DNA of 64,000 nt, from assembly GCF_001544795.2 (NCBI RefSeq), contig NZ_FCOI02000009.1, positions 62,001 through 126,000 of the forward strand. The letters are read 5' to 3'. Shown one piece after another: positions 17,665 through 26,418 of the stretch (position 1 is the stretch's first letter; every line of letters starts with the position of its first letter). The translations under genes and the position numbers were made by a program. Under the pieces are notes generated by a model that did not search any database, was not told where the DNA came from, and was given only the letters and a program-made list of their open reading frames with translations. This DNA is from Caballeronia temeraria. Lineage in GTDB: Bacteria; Pseudomonadota; Gammaproteobacteria; Burkholderiales; Burkholderiaceae.

Positions 17665-18444
17665 TCAGCGCGTCGCGACGATGAAAAGTCGCGGGAAGGG
17701 CAGGAGCACGCTGCCGTCGTCGAAAACCGGGTATGCGGTTTTCAGGCCTTGGCGATAGCGGTCGAGAAACGCGGTCGTTTCCTGTGCGTCGAGCCTCGCG
17801 AGGAACGGCCGCAGCCCCGTGCCCTTGAACCATTCGATGAGCGCATCGACGCCGCCCGCCAGCGGATGATGGTACGTGGTGCGCCACACGTCGACGCGCG
17901 CGCACAGCGGCTTGAGCATCGCGTAATACCAGTCCGCCCGAAAACGCGTCGTCCGCTCCGCGCCTTTCAGTTTGTCGCGCCACGGGCCGTCGGCGGCGGC
18001 TTCGCGCATCAGCCGGTGCGCGGGCTCGTCGAGATTGTCGGGCATCTGCACGGCGAGCTGCCCGCCGTCCGAGAGCTTGCTGACGAGCGACGGGAACAGC
18101 GTCTCGTGATCGGGCACCCACTGCAGCGCGGCGTTCGCGAGGATCAGGTCGAACGGTCCATCGGCGCGCCACGCGGAAATATCGGCGAGCGCGAATTCGA
18201 CTTGCGCGAGACGCTTCCTGGCTGCGTCGATCATGTCGCTCGAATTGTCGATGCCGATCACGCGCGCGTGCGGCGCATGCGCGGTCAGCGTTTCGGTCGA
18301 GTTGCCGGGGCCGCAGCCCAGATCGACCGCCGTGTGCGCGGCGGCTGCGTTCGTCGCGTTCAGAAGATCTCGGACCGGGCGCGTGCGCTCTTCCTCGAAC
18401 AGCGAATATTGGCGGGCTTGCCAGTCAGCCGATGATGTCGTCAT
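17665..18444 (-). CDS. tam: Trans-aconitate 2-methyltransferase
   Basis: A 259-residue class I SAM-dependent methyltransferase. Motif I is VDLGCGPGNST, then IGIDNSSDMI and LILANAALQWVPDHETLF, with a C-terminal region (DALIEWFKGTGLRPFL, YRQGLKTAYP) typical of Tam. Tam methylates trans-aconitate, an inhibitory by-product of the citric acid cycle, to its monomethyl ester in the cytoplasm. It is convergent with the LysR gene upstream (3 bp apart) and divergent from the next LysR gene. Length matches the E. coli protein (about 252 residues). Confidence 0.88.
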   Translation of the reverse strand: MTTSSADWQARQYSLFEEERTRPVRDLLNATNAAAAHTAVDLGCGPGNSTETLTAHAPHARVIGIDNSSDMIDAARKRLAQVEFALADISAWRADGPFDLILANAALQWVPDHETLFPSLVSKLSDGGQLAVQMPDNLDEPAHRLMREAAADGPWRDKLKGAERTTRFRADWYYAMLKPLCARVDVWRTTYHHPLAGGVDALIEWFKGTGLRPFLARLDAQETTAFLDRYRQGLKTAYPVFDDGSVLLPFPRLFIVATR

Positions 18445-18546
18445 ACGTGCTCCGTTCGTTGCGTGTGATCAGGACAGCCGCGATTCTGAACCCGGCCGTT
18501 GCCCCGCGTAAAACGAATTTATGCTGCGGATTATTTGGTTTTTCTT

Positions 18547-19467
18547 ATGAAAATCGACACGCTGGGCGTGCAGGCGTTCGTCGCCATCGCCGATCAGGGT
18601 AGCTTCAGAGGCGCGGCCGAGCGCCTCAATATCACGCAGACCGCGATTACGCAGCGTTTGCAGAAGCTCGAGGAGTATCTCGGCGTGCCGCTGATCGAGC
18701 GCACGACGCGCTCCATGAATCTCACCGAAACGGGACGCATTTTCTTGCCACAGGCGCGGCGTCTGCTCGCCGAATTGTCTGCCGCGCTGATCGAAATCCG
18801 CGAGACGGGCATGGCGCAACGCGGCGATGTGTCGATCGCGTGCGTGCCGACCGTCGGCGTGCAATATCTGCCGCGCGTGTTGCGGGCGTACGCCGCGCGC
18901 TATCCGCACAACCGCATCCGGATTCTGGATCACGCGTCGTCGGCGGTTGCGCAGGCCGTGCTGCATCGGGAAGTGGAGTTCGGCATCAAGATCGCGGGCG
19001 AGCATCATCCGGATCTGCAGACCGAGCCGCTCGTTGCGGACAGCTACGTGCTCGTTTGTCATCGCGATCATCCGCTCGCGCGGCGCAGGCGCATTGCGTG
19101 GCGCGCGCTGTCGGACTATCCGCTGATCCTCGCCGGCGATATCAGCGGCAACCGCGCGCTGATCGATGCCGCGCTGGACGGCAGCGGCATCGAACTGCAT
19201 TCGTTCTACGAAGTGCAGCGCAGTTCGACGGCGCTCGGACTCGTCGCCCAGCGCGTCGGGGCCGCGGTCGTGCCAGCGCTGGCGATCCAGAAGGACGCGT
19301 ATCCGACCGTGCGCGCGATCGAACTCGTCGAACCGGCGATCACGCGCTCGCTTGTGCTCGTGACGCGCAAATCGGCGTCGCTGTCGCCCGCGGCTCAGGC
19401 GCTTTACACGATGCTCGCGAATTCGCGCGACGGCAATGTGAAGGAAATACTGAATCCAGCGGACTAG
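18547..19467 (+). CDS. LysR-family transcriptional regulator
   Basis: A 306-residue LysR protein starting MKIDTLGVQAFVAIADQGS, the usual distance before the HTH (FRGAAERLNITQTAITQRLQ). The effector domain has VSIACVPTVGVQYLPRVLRA and LVAQRVGAAVVPALAI. It is divergent from tam across about 100 bp, so regulation of tam or autoregulation is possible. The ligand cannot be deduced. Confidence 0.83.
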   Translation: MKIDTLGVQAFVAIADQGSFRGAAERLNITQTAITQRLQKLEEYLGVPLIERTTRSMNLTETGRIFLPQARRLLAELSAALIEIRETGMAQRGDVSIACVPTVGVQYLPRVLRAYAARYPHNRIRILDHASSAVAQAVLHREVEFGIKIAGEHHPDLQTEPLVADSYVLVCHRDHPLARRRRIAWRALSDYPLILAGDISGNRALIDAALDGSGIELHSFYEVQRSSTALGLVAQRVGAAVVPALAIQKDAYPTVRAIELVEPAITRSLVLVTRKSASLSPAAQALYTMLANSRDGNVKEILNPAD

Positions 19468-19658
19468 CGCGTTTTCGGGGGAAAGTCTCGGAAACTTCAA
19501 GAGAAAACTCGGGAATGCGCCTTCGACGAAGGCATCCCGCCTATACTGGCGAAGCATTCGCGGGCGGTTCCGGGTGACACCGGGAATTGATTTCGACTGC
19601 ATATTACGATCACCATGCGCGCCGCGCGCCGGCGCCTTCAGCACTCGGGGATTCGCAG

Positions 19659-20888
19659 ATGGGCGACACGTCAGTCGGCGGCTTGAAGGGTCTCGTGGCC
19701 GCATTGCGCGGCCAGCAAGACGCGCTCACCGAGCGGTGGATGAAGCTCGTGTTCGGCGATCAGGAAGTCGAACATTCGGACCAGCTCACCTACCGGCAAC
19801 TCGCCGACCATCTGCCGAGCATCTTCGACGAAATCTGCATCGTGCTGGAATCGCGCAATCTGCGCGACCAGGAAGGCGCGATCGAGCGCGACGCGCGTCA
19901 GCACGGGCAATGGCGCTGGCAGCAGGGTTATCGCGTCGATGAACTGGTGCGCGAGCTCGATCTGTTCCGTCAGGTGCTGCTGCTTGCCATCGGCGAGTAC
20001 GCGGGCGCGCACGCGGATTTTTCGCGTGAGGACGAAGAGCACGCACGCCTCATGACCGATGAAGTGGTGAGCTTCGTCACGCTCGCGTCGATCCGCGAGG
20101 CGATCGGCGAGCGCGATCGCAAGATCGACGAATACACCGGCATGCTGGAGCGCGCGAATTACGAGCTGACGTTGCGGCAGAAGCTCATCAGCGATCTGTA
20201 CGAAACGCGCATGCAGATCACGCGGCGCGTCGCGCACGATCTGCGCAACTTCCTCAACGTGTTCTCGACAGCGCTGCAACTCGCCACGCGTTCGGCCGCG
20301 AAGCGTGAGACGGCGCTCGGTCTCGCGAGCCGGCAGGTGGCCGACATGGCCACGCTCGTCGATGAAATGGTCGAGTACTCGAAAGTGCTCGGCGACGATT
20401 CGGTGCTGATCGTCGAACCGTTCGATATCCTCGGTCTCTTCGACGAACTGATGCAGGCGTGCCGCGTCTCGACGGAATCGAAAGGTCTGAAGCTCGTCGG
20501 CCATCTCGATCCCGGGCTCGGCGCGGTGACGTCGAACCGGCTGAAGGTGAAGCAGGTCGCGCTGAATCTGCTGTCGAATGCGATCAAGTACACGTCGTCG
20601 GGCGAAATTCTGCTGTCGATCGCCACGGTGCCGGGCGATCGCTGGAAGCTGCTCGTCGCTGATACCGGCGTGGGCATCAGCGCGGCGGACCAGGAGCGCG
20701 TGTTCGAAGAATTCGAGCGCGCTGCCGATGACGACATTCCCGGCGCGGGGCTCGGGCTTGCCATCGTCAAGGAATTGTCGCGGACGCTGGGCGGCGAGTT
20801 GCGGTTCCAGTCGTCGAAGGGACACGGCAGCGTGTTCGAAGTGACGTTCCCGCTGGTGCTCGAACCGAAGGCCGCCGAAGGGCAATGA
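19659..20888 (+). CDS. Sensor histidine kinase with RsbRD-type N-terminal domain
   Basis: A 409-residue soluble kinase. Residues about 10-145 resemble the RsbT co-antagonist RsbRD N-terminal domain (LTERWMKLVFGDQ, YRQLADHLPSIFDEI). A helical linker leads to the phosphoacceptor His at about 193 (RRVAHDLRNFLNVFS), the N box LNLLSNAIKYT, and ATP-binding G boxes DTGVGIS and GAGLGLAIVKEL. No membrane segment is seen, so it senses an internal signal. No response regulator is adjacent, so it is an orphan kinase. The ATG at 19659 is preferred over the upstream in-frame ATG at 19587 because homologous sequence begins there. Confidence 0.82.
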   Translation: MGDTSVGGLKGLVAALRGQQDALTERWMKLVFGDQEVEHSDQLTYRQLADHLPSIFDEICIVLESRNLRDQEGAIERDARQHGQWRWQQGYRVDELVRELDLFRQVLLLAIGEYAGAHADFSREDEEHARLMTDEVVSFVTLASIREAIGERDRKIDEYTGMLERANYELTLRQKLISDLYETRMQITRRVAHDLRNFLNVFSTALQLATRSAAKRETALGLASRQVADMATLVDEMVEYSKVLGDDSVLIVEPFDILGLFDELMQACRVSTESKGLKLVGHLDPGLGAVTSNRLKVKQVALNLLSNAIKYTSSGEILLSIATVPGDRWKLLVADTGVGISAADQERVFEEFERAADDDIPGAGLGLAIVKELSRTLGGELRFQSSKGHGSVFEVTFPLVLEPKAAEGQ

Positions 20889-20890
20889 AC

Positions 20891-20920
20891 AAAAAAAAGC
20901 GAACGGGTCGCCCCGTTCGC
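20891..20920 (-). terminator. Rho-independent terminator, ahpF side
   Basis: A 9-bp stem GCGAACGGG (20899-20907) with CCCGTTCGC (20912-20920) is followed on the minus strand by eight T residues. It lies 30 bp past the ahpF stop and also just past the plus-strand kinase gene, which it may terminate less efficiently. Confidence 0.8.
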
Positions 20921-20950
20921 CTTCCGGTCACTACGACGCCTGATTGACGC

Positions 20951-22537
20951 TCAGGCCGCCGCTTCTTCTTCGACCACTGCTTCGTCTTCCACCGACGTGC
21001 GGATCAGATGATCGAACGCCGAGAGCGCCGCCTTCGCGCCTTCGCCGACCGCGATCACGATCTGCTTGTACGGCACCGTCGTCACGTCGCCCGCGGCGAA
21101 CACGCCCGGCACCGAGGTTGCGCCCTTCGCGTCGACGACGATCTCACCGTGCTTCGACAACTCCACCGTGCCCTTCAGCCATTCGGTGTTCGGCACGAGG
21201 CCGATCTGCACGAACACGCCTTCCAGCTCGACGTGATGGCTCGCGCCCGTCGCGCGGTCCGTGTAGGTGATGCCGTCGACCTTCTTGCCGTCGCCGGAAA
21301 TCTCCGTGGTTTGCGCGTTCGTGACGATCGTCACGTTCGACAGGCTGCGCAATTTCTTCTGCAGCACGGCGTCGGCGCGCAGTTCGGTGCCGAACTCGAT
21401 CAGCGTCACCGCCGAAACGAGGCCGGCGAGGTCGATCGCCGCTTCCACGCCCGAGTTGCCGCCGCCGACCACCGCGACGCGCTTGCCCTTGAAGAGCGGG
21501 CCGTCGCAATGCGGGCAGTACGCCACGCCGCGTCCGCGATATTCGCGCTCGCCCGGCACGTTGATTTCGCGCCAGCGCGCGCCCGTCGACAGAATCACGG
21601 TCTTCGCCTTGAGCACCGCGCCGCTCGCAAGATGAATCTCGTGGATGCGGCCCGGCACGAGCTTCTCGGCGCGCTGCACGTCCATGATGTCGACTTCGTA
21701 GTCGTTCACGTGCTGCTCCAGCGCGACCGCGAACTTCGGTCCTTCGGTTTCCTTGATGGAGACGAAGTTTTCGATCGCCATCGTGTCGAGCACCTGGCCG
21801 CCGAAGCGCTCGGCGACGACACCCGTCGGGATGCCCTTGCGCGCCGAGTAGATCGCGGCTGCGGCGCCCGCCGGTCCGCCGCCGATGATCAGCGTGTCGA
21901 ACACCGGCTTGTTCTCGAGTTCCTTCGCCGCACGCGCCGATGCGCCCGTGTCCAGCTTCGCGAGAATTTCCTTCACGCCCATGCGGCCGGAGCCGAAGCT
22001 CTCGCCGTTGACGAACATCATCGGCACGGACATGACCTGGCGTTCCTCGACTTCCTGCTGGAACAGCGCGCCGTCGATCGCGACATGCTTGATGCGCGGA
22101 TTGATGATCGACATCACGTTCAGCGCCTGCACGACTTCCGGGCAGTTCTGGCACGACAGCGAGAAATACGTCTCGAAGGCGAAGTCGCCGTCGAGATTTT
22201 TGATCTGCTCGATGGTGGCGTCGTCGAGCTTGATCGGATGGCCGCCGGCCTGCAACAGCGCAAGCACGAGCGACGTGAATTCGTGGCCCATCGGGATGCC
22301 GGCGAAGCGGATGCCCGCAGCTTTGCCTGCCTCACCGATGGTGAAGGACGGACGACGCGCGCTGGCGTCCTCTTTCTCGACGACGCTGATCTGCGCAGAC
22401 AGCGAAGCGATTTCGTCGAGCAGGCTTTTCAGCTCGCGCGACTTGTCGCTGTCGTCGAGGAAGGCGACGAGTTCGATCGGCCGGGTGACTTTTTCCAGAT
22501 ACGCTTTTAATTGATTCTTGAGATTGGCGTCGAGCAT
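20951..22537 (-). CDS. ahpF: Alkyl hydroperoxide reductase subunit F
   Basis: A 528-residue flavoprotein disulfide reductase that transfers electrons from NAD(P)H to AhpC. The N-terminal double thioredoxin-like domain carries the CQNC pair ([15 protein letters not shown]). The FAD-binding [17 protein letters not shown], the redox CPHC pair ([13 protein letters not shown]), the NAD-binding [17 protein letters not shown] and the C-terminal [14 protein letters not shown] are all present. The ATG at 22537 ([17 protein letters not shown]) matches the family start, preceded by AAGGAACGG. It lies downstream of ahpC on the same strand. Hairpins in the 147-bp gap may tune its level. Confidence 0.95.
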   Translation of the reverse strand: MLDANLKNQLKAYLEKVTRPIELVAFLDDSDKSRELKSLLDEIASLSAQISVVEKEDASARRPSFTIGEAGKAAGIRFAGIPMGHEFTSLVLALLQAGGHPIKLDDATIEQIKNLDGDFAFETYFSLSCQNCPEVVQALNVMSIINPRIKHVAIDGALFQQEVEERQVMSVPMMFVNGESFGSGRMGVKEILAKLDTGASARAAKELENKPVFDTLIIGGGPAGAAAAIYSARKGIPTGVVAERFGGQVLDTMAIENFVSIKETEGPKFAVALEQHVNDYEVDIMDVQRAEKLVPGRIHEIHLASGAVLKAKTVILSTGARWREINVPGEREYRGRGVAYCPHCDGPLFKGKRVAVVGGGNSGVEAAIDLAGLVSAVTLIEFGTELRADAVLQKKLRSLSNVTIVTNAQTTEISGDGKKVDGITYTDRATGASHHVELEGVFVQIGLVPNTEWLKGTVELSKHGEIVVDAKGATSVPGVFAAGDVTTVPYKQIVIAVGEGAKAALSAFDHLIRTSVEDEAVVEEEAAA

Positions 22538-22630
22538 GGCGATGTCCGTTCCTTGACTTGGGGTGTTGCGGACGTGCCGCGCCACAGCGCTGCAAAAAAG
22601 CGCAGCGCTGGACGAACACGTTTTCTGGGT

Positions 22631-22658
22631 GAACCTGCCGCTGAACCGCGGCAGGTTC
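22631..22658 (-). promoter_or_regulatory. Intercistronic stem-loop between ahpC and ahpF
   Basis: A perfect 11-bp inverted repeat GAACCTGCCGC (22631-22641) with GCGGCAGGTTC (22648-22658), loop of six. No T run follows, so it looks like an mRNA-stabilising or attenuating structure favouring ahpC over ahpF. A second hairpin (CAGCGCTGC repeats around 22584-22610) lies closer to ahpF. Confidence 0.5.
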
Positions 22659-22684
22659 GATACAGCGCTCGTGAAGTACGAGAC

Positions 22685-23248
22685 TTAGATCTTGCCGATC
22701 AGGTCGAGCGACGGGGTCAGCGTTTCTGCGCCCGGCGTCCACTTGGCGGGGCACACTTGACCCGGGTTCTTCGCGATGTACTGAGCAGCCTGTACCTTGC
22801 GGAGCAGTTCGCCTGCGTCACGGCCGATGCCGTTGTCGTGCACTTCGCACAGCTTGATCTCGCCTTCCGGGTTGATCACGAACGTGCCGCGCAGCGCCAG
22901 GCCTTCTTCTTCGATCAGAACGTCGAAGTTGCGCGAGATTGCGAGCGTCGGGTCGGCGAGCATCGGATACGTGATCTTCTGGATCGTGTCCGACGTGTCG
23001 TGCCATGCCTTGTGCGTGAAGTGCGTGTCGGTCGAAATCGAGTAGATTTCCACGCCAAGCTTCTTGAATTCTTCGTAGCGGTCAGCCAGGTCGCCCAGCT
23101 CGGTCGGGCACACGAACGTGAAGTCGGCCGGGTAGAACACGAACACCGACCACTTGCCCTTCAGGCTTTCATCGGTGACGGTCACGAATTCGCCATTGTG
23201 ATAGGCGGTTGCTTTGAACGGCTTGACTTGACTGTTGATGATGGGCAT
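22685..23248 (-). CDS. ahpC: Alkyl hydroperoxide reductase subunit C (typical 2-Cys peroxiredoxin)
   Basis: A 187-residue peroxiredoxin with peroxidatic Cys47 (DFTFVCPTE) and resolving Cys166 (GQVCPAKW), the exact arrangement and length of bacterial AhpC. It reduces hydrogen peroxide, organic hydroperoxides and peroxynitrite in the cytosol and is recycled by AhpF, encoded next on the same strand. An OxyR-like site and a TATAGT -10 element lie upstream. Confidence 0.96.
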   Translation of the reverse strand: MPIINSQVKPFKATAYHNGEFVTVTDESLKGKWSVFVFYPADFTFVCPTELGDLADRYEEFKKLGVEIYSISTDTHFTHKAWHDTSDTIQKITYPMLADPTLAISRNFDVLIEEEGLALRGTFVINPEGEIKLCEVHDNGIGRDAGELLRKVQAAQYIAKNPGQVCPAKWTPGAETLTPSLDLIGKI

Positions 23249-23288
23249 TACCAGTTTCCTTTTGGAGTGGTGTTGAAGAAGTAAGTGA

Positions 23289-23377
23289 ACTATACAGGAA
23301 AGCTATCGTACCTGCGAAGTGGATTGATTTTATTGTCGGGATAGCTTCGGCCTATCGCGCCGATATTTCACGTTTTC
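23289..23377 (-). promoter_or_regulatory. ahpC promoter region with OxyR-like site
   Basis: ATAG (23341-23344), CTAT (23352-23355) and ATAT (23363-23366) are spaced by exactly 7 bp each. This fits three of the four half-sites of the OxyR pattern ATAG-N7-CTAT-N7-ATAG-N7-CTAT; the fourth (TTTC) is poor. A -10-like TATAGT reads leftward at 23289-23294. The site is farther upstream than the classical footprint, so binding is an inference. Confidence 0.45.
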
Positions 23378-23464
23378 CCGCATGAGGCATTCTGATTGCG
23401 TTGGCCTTCACAGGTTCCTCAAAAGGACTTGGATGCTTTCACTTTCATTTCAAGAGAGGCAGTT

Positions 23465-24160
23465 ATGAAAATAGGAATTATCGGCGCCGGAAATATTGGC
23501 TCTGTGCTCGCATTGCGCTTCGGTGAGAACGGACACGACGTGCGCATCGCCAACTCGCGCGGGCCGGCGTCGCTTGCGGATATCGAACGCGAAACCGGCG
23601 CGACGGCGGTCGAGGCGCGCGAGGCGGTCAAGCATGCCGATGTCATCGTGGTGACGATTCCCGAGGCGAAGGTGCCGAATCTGCCGAAGGACCTGTTCGC
23701 GGGCGTGCCGGCGAGCGTCGTCGTGATCGATACGGGCAATTACTATCCGCAGCAGCGCGACGGGCGGATCGACGGCATCGAGAAGGGCACGCCGGAAAGC
23801 CGCTGGGTCGAACAGCAGATCGGGCGGCCGGTCGTGAAGGCGTTCAACAATATTTACGCCGACCACCTGAAGAATCGCGGCAAACCTGCGGGCACGGCGG
23901 GGCGCATCGCGCTGCCGGTCGCGGGCGACGACGCAAAGGCGAAAGCCGTCGTGATGAAGCTCGTCGATGAAATCGGCTTCGATCCAATCGATGCCGGCGC
24001 GATCGACGATTCCTGGCGTCAGCAGCCCGCAACGCCCGTCTATACCGGCGATCTCGACGCCGCCGGCGTGCGCGCGGCGTTGCAGCAGGCCGATCCGGCG
24101 CGCAAGCCCGAATGGCGCGCGACGGACAAGAGCCCGGGCACGTTTGACCAACCCGCGTAA
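23465..24160 (+). CDS. NADPH-dependent F420 reductase-like / NAD(P)-binding reductase
   Basis: A 231-residue protein with an N-terminal Rossmann motif (KIGIIGAGNIGSVLALRF) and NSRGP at the position that usually selects NADP phosphate. The later sequence (VKAFNNIYADHL) is shared by the NADP oxidoreductase/F420-dependent family. AGAGAGGCAGTT upstream supports the ATG. In bacteria without F420 these proteins probably act on another substrate. Divergent from ahpC, so it may share peroxide-responsive control. Confidence 0.78.
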   Translation: MKIGIIGAGNIGSVLALRFGENGHDVRIANSRGPASLADIERETGATAVEAREAVKHADVIVVTIPEAKVPNLPKDLFAGVPASVVVIDTGNYYPQQRDGRIDGIEKGTPESRWVEQQIGRPVVKAFNNIYADHLKNRGKPAGTAGRIALPVAGDDAKAKAVVMKLVDEIGFDPIDAGAIDDSWRQQPATPVYTGDLDAAGVRAALQQADPARKPEWRATDKSPGTFDQPA

Positions 24161-24300
24161 AAAGCGCAAGGCCGTAAGCGCGGGAACCCGCGCGCGCCAT
24201 GAGACAATCTGCAAACTTTCCCGATGGGCTTTACCATGACGAACCGGGCTGGCGCGATTCGAATGCCGCCGCCCGGCGTCGTGGACTCGCAGATTGACCT

Positions 24301-24969
24301 ATGAAAACCGCTTCTCCCCCGCAGGATGTGCAGGACCCGCAACACCGCTTCGGCGAATGCGACGAATGCGCGGATGTCGAACTCGTGGCGACCGCCACCA
24401 TTCCGACGCGCTACGGCACCTTTGATTCGTACGTCTATCGCGTGAAGCATACGGACGTCGAACACATCGCGTTCGTGATGGGCGACGTGAGCAACGGCGA
24501 CTCCGTGCTGACGCGCCTGCATTCCGAATGCGTGACCGGAGACGTGTTCGGCTCCTACCGGTGCGACTGCGGCGAGCAGCTCGATCTGGCGTTGCGCTAT
24601 ATCGCCGCGGAAGATCGCGGGATTCTGCTGTATCTGCGCGGGCATGAAGGGCGCGGCATTGGTCTCGCGAACAAGATTCGCGCGTATGCATTGCAGGAGC
24701 AGGGGCTCGATACCGTCGATGCGAACCTGCATCTCGGCCTGCCCGACGACGCCCGCGAATACGATTCCGCCGCCGCGATCCTGCGTTCGATGAACGTGAA
24801 GTCGGTGCGCCTGATGAGCAACAATCCGTCGAAATTCGACACACTGCTCAAGCACGATATTCCCGTCTCCGAACGCGTCGCGCTCGCCATTCCGATGCGC
24901 GAGGAAAACGAACGCTACATCAAGACGAAGCAGGCGCGCTTCGGGCATTACTTCGACGAGAACGAGTAA
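24301..24969 (+). CDS. ribA: GTP cyclohydrolase II
   Basis: A 222-residue enzyme converting GTP to 2,5-diamino-6-ribosylamino-pyrimidinone phosphate with formate release, the first step of riboflavin synthesis. Zinc ligands Cys77, Cys88 and Cys90 ([16 protein letters not shown]) and the catalytic region [15 protein letters not shown] are intact. It is a stand-alone RibA, not fused to RibB. A short N-terminal extension has an additional CDEC pair. No FMN riboswitch is visible in the 140-bp leader, and no other rib gene is close, so it may be a second copy. Confidence 0.93.
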   Translation: MKTASPPQDVQDPQHRFGECDECADVELVATATIPTRYGTFDSYVYRVKHTDVEHIAFVMGDVSNGDSVLTRLHSECVTGDVFGSYRCDCGEQLDLALRYIAAEDRGILLYLRGHEGRGIGLANKIRAYALQEQGLDTVDANLHLGLPDDAREYDSAAAILRSMNVKSVRLMSNNPSKFDTLLKHDIPVSERVALAIPMREENERYIKTKQARFGHYFDENE

Positions 24970-24986
24970 GCACGATCAAGGCGCGC

Positions 24987-25721
24987 TCACTGCGCGTCGT
25001 GAAAAATCACCCCGAGCATATGCCGCCGCCCCGCACGCAGACGGCTCACGCCATGCTTCATGTTCACGCGATACGGCCCGCGCGTACCCTGCACGGGCCG
25101 ATGATGCACGGCAAAGAACACCGCATCGCCTTGCGCTAGCGGCACCACTTCCGCGCGCGACTGCATGCGCGGCCGCTGCTCGGTCATCACGAATTCGCCG
25201 CCGGTGAAGTCGCGGCCGGGCGCCGAGAGCAGGATCGCCATCTGAAGCGGAAAGACGTGCTCGCCGTACAGATCCTGATGCAGACAGTTGAAATCGCCGG
25301 GCACGTAGCGCAGCAACAGCGGCGTCGGCCGCGTCTGCCCGGCGCGATGACATCGCTCGATAAACGCTTCATGCTCGCGCGGATAGCGCGTCTCGATGCC
25401 CATCACCTCGTTCCACCGGTTCGCCACCGGCGCAAGATGCGGATAGACCGCGCGCCGCACATGCTCCAGCGTATCGGGCAGCGGATAAGCGAAGTATTTG
25501 TATTCCCCGCGCCCGAAGCCGTGGCGTTCCATCACGACGCGGCTGCGAAAGATGCCGTCGCGATCGTACAGCGCGGCGAGCGCTTCGCATTCGTCGCGTG
25601 AGAAAAGCGCGGGCGCCGTGGCGCAGCCGTCGCTGTCGAGCTGTGATTCGAGATCGGCCCAGTCGAGCGCGTCGATGCGTTCGCCGATATCGTCGGCCGT
25701 CGTGCGTTCGAGCACCTTCAT
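24987..25721 (-). CDS. 2OG-Fe(II) oxygenase superfamily protein
   Basis: A 244-residue predicted dioxygenase. The metal-binding triad is likely His and Asp of CLHQDLYGEHVFPLQ plus the His of NMKHGVSR. The Arg of RLRAGRRHMLG could bind 2-oxoglutarate. The start MKVLERTTADDIG at 25721 is preferred (GGGGA upstream); another ATG lies 5 bp upstream out of frame. The substrate is unknown. The hemerythrin gene follows upstream on the same strand about 80 bp away, so they may be co-transcribed. Confidence 0.75.
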   Translation of the reverse strand: MKVLERTTADDIGERIDALDWADLESQLDSDGCATAPALFSRDECEALAALYDRDGIFRSRVVMERHGFGRGEYKYFAYPLPDTLEHVRRAVYPHLAPVANRWNEVMGIETRYPREHEAFIERCHRAGQTRPTPLLLRYVPGDFNCLHQDLYGEHVFPLQMAILLSAPGRDFTGGEFVMTEQRPRMQSRAEVVPLAQGDAVFFAVHHRPVQGTRGPYRVNMKHGVSRLRAGRRHMLGVIFHDAQ

Positions 25722-25803
25722 GTCATGTCCCCGGATAAGCGTGAGTTCGACTGAAGTGTGCGCCAGCCGCGCCACGCACGCACTCCGCATCTTGCTGCGC
25801 AAT

Positions 25804-26298
25804 TCAAAGTGCGATCGCGGGCTCCTCGAAGCGCGCCGCGAGCACGGCCTTGCGCGCGGACATCGTCGCGCCCATCGCGACGAGATCGATCTGCGTCGCG
25901 CGCACGGCCGGAAATAGCGTGGTTTCCTCTTCTACGATGTGATGCGCCGCGTTCTCCCTGAGCGATGTGAAGCTCGCGTCGAAACCGTCTTCGCCGGCGC
26001 TCAGGTTTGCGAGCCGTTCGATCATCGACGTCATCAGAAAATGTTCGACGTAGGCTTCGTCCACGTCGATACGGCGGTTCGCGGCGAGCGCCTTCTGCGC
26101 AACGGGATACAGCATTTCTTCCTCGACGATCGCATGGATCGTCAGCAGCGCGCACGCGCGTTGCACGAGCCTGTTCTTGCGTTCGAAATCGTTGCGATCG
26201 GTGCGTTCGAAGGCCTCGAATAATTGTTCGATGGCGCGGTGATCGGCTTCGAGCATGTCGAGCGCATCGGTGGGTCGCGGTGTCTGAGCGGCAGACAT
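25804..26298 (-). CDS. Hemerythrin-like HHE-domain protein
   Basis: A 164-residue four-helix protein with hemerythrin iron ligands in order: LEADHRAIEQLF, LLTIHAIVEEEMLYP, EAYVEHFLMTSMI and AAHHIVEEETTLFP. HHE proteins bind a di-iron centre and sense or store oxygen, NO or iron. TGGAGAACCTAC precedes the ATG at 26298. Its neighbour is a 2OG-Fe(II) oxygenase, another non-haem iron protein, which may share regulation. Confidence 0.85.
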   Translation of the reverse strand: MSAAQTPRPTDALDMLEADHRAIEQLFEAFERTDRNDFERKNRLVQRACALLTIHAIVEEEMLYPVAQKALAANRRIDVDEAYVEHFLMTSMIERLANLSAGEDGFDASFTSLRENAAHHIVEEETTLFPAVRATQIDLVAMGATMSARKAVLAARFEEPAIAL

Positions 26299-26418
26299 GT
26301 AGGTTCTCCAATTAGGGCTCTCTCGGCGCGGTGGGAACATCTGTGTGTTCGTTGAGGTGCCGGAAGCCAGCAAGACAAATGCCCGCGATTGACCAGTTAA
26401 CGGCGGCGGCGCGCGCGT

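Noticed and set aside
24161..24300. An FMN riboswitch upstream of ribA
   Set aside because: The conserved FMN-element boxes are not seen in the 140-bp leader.
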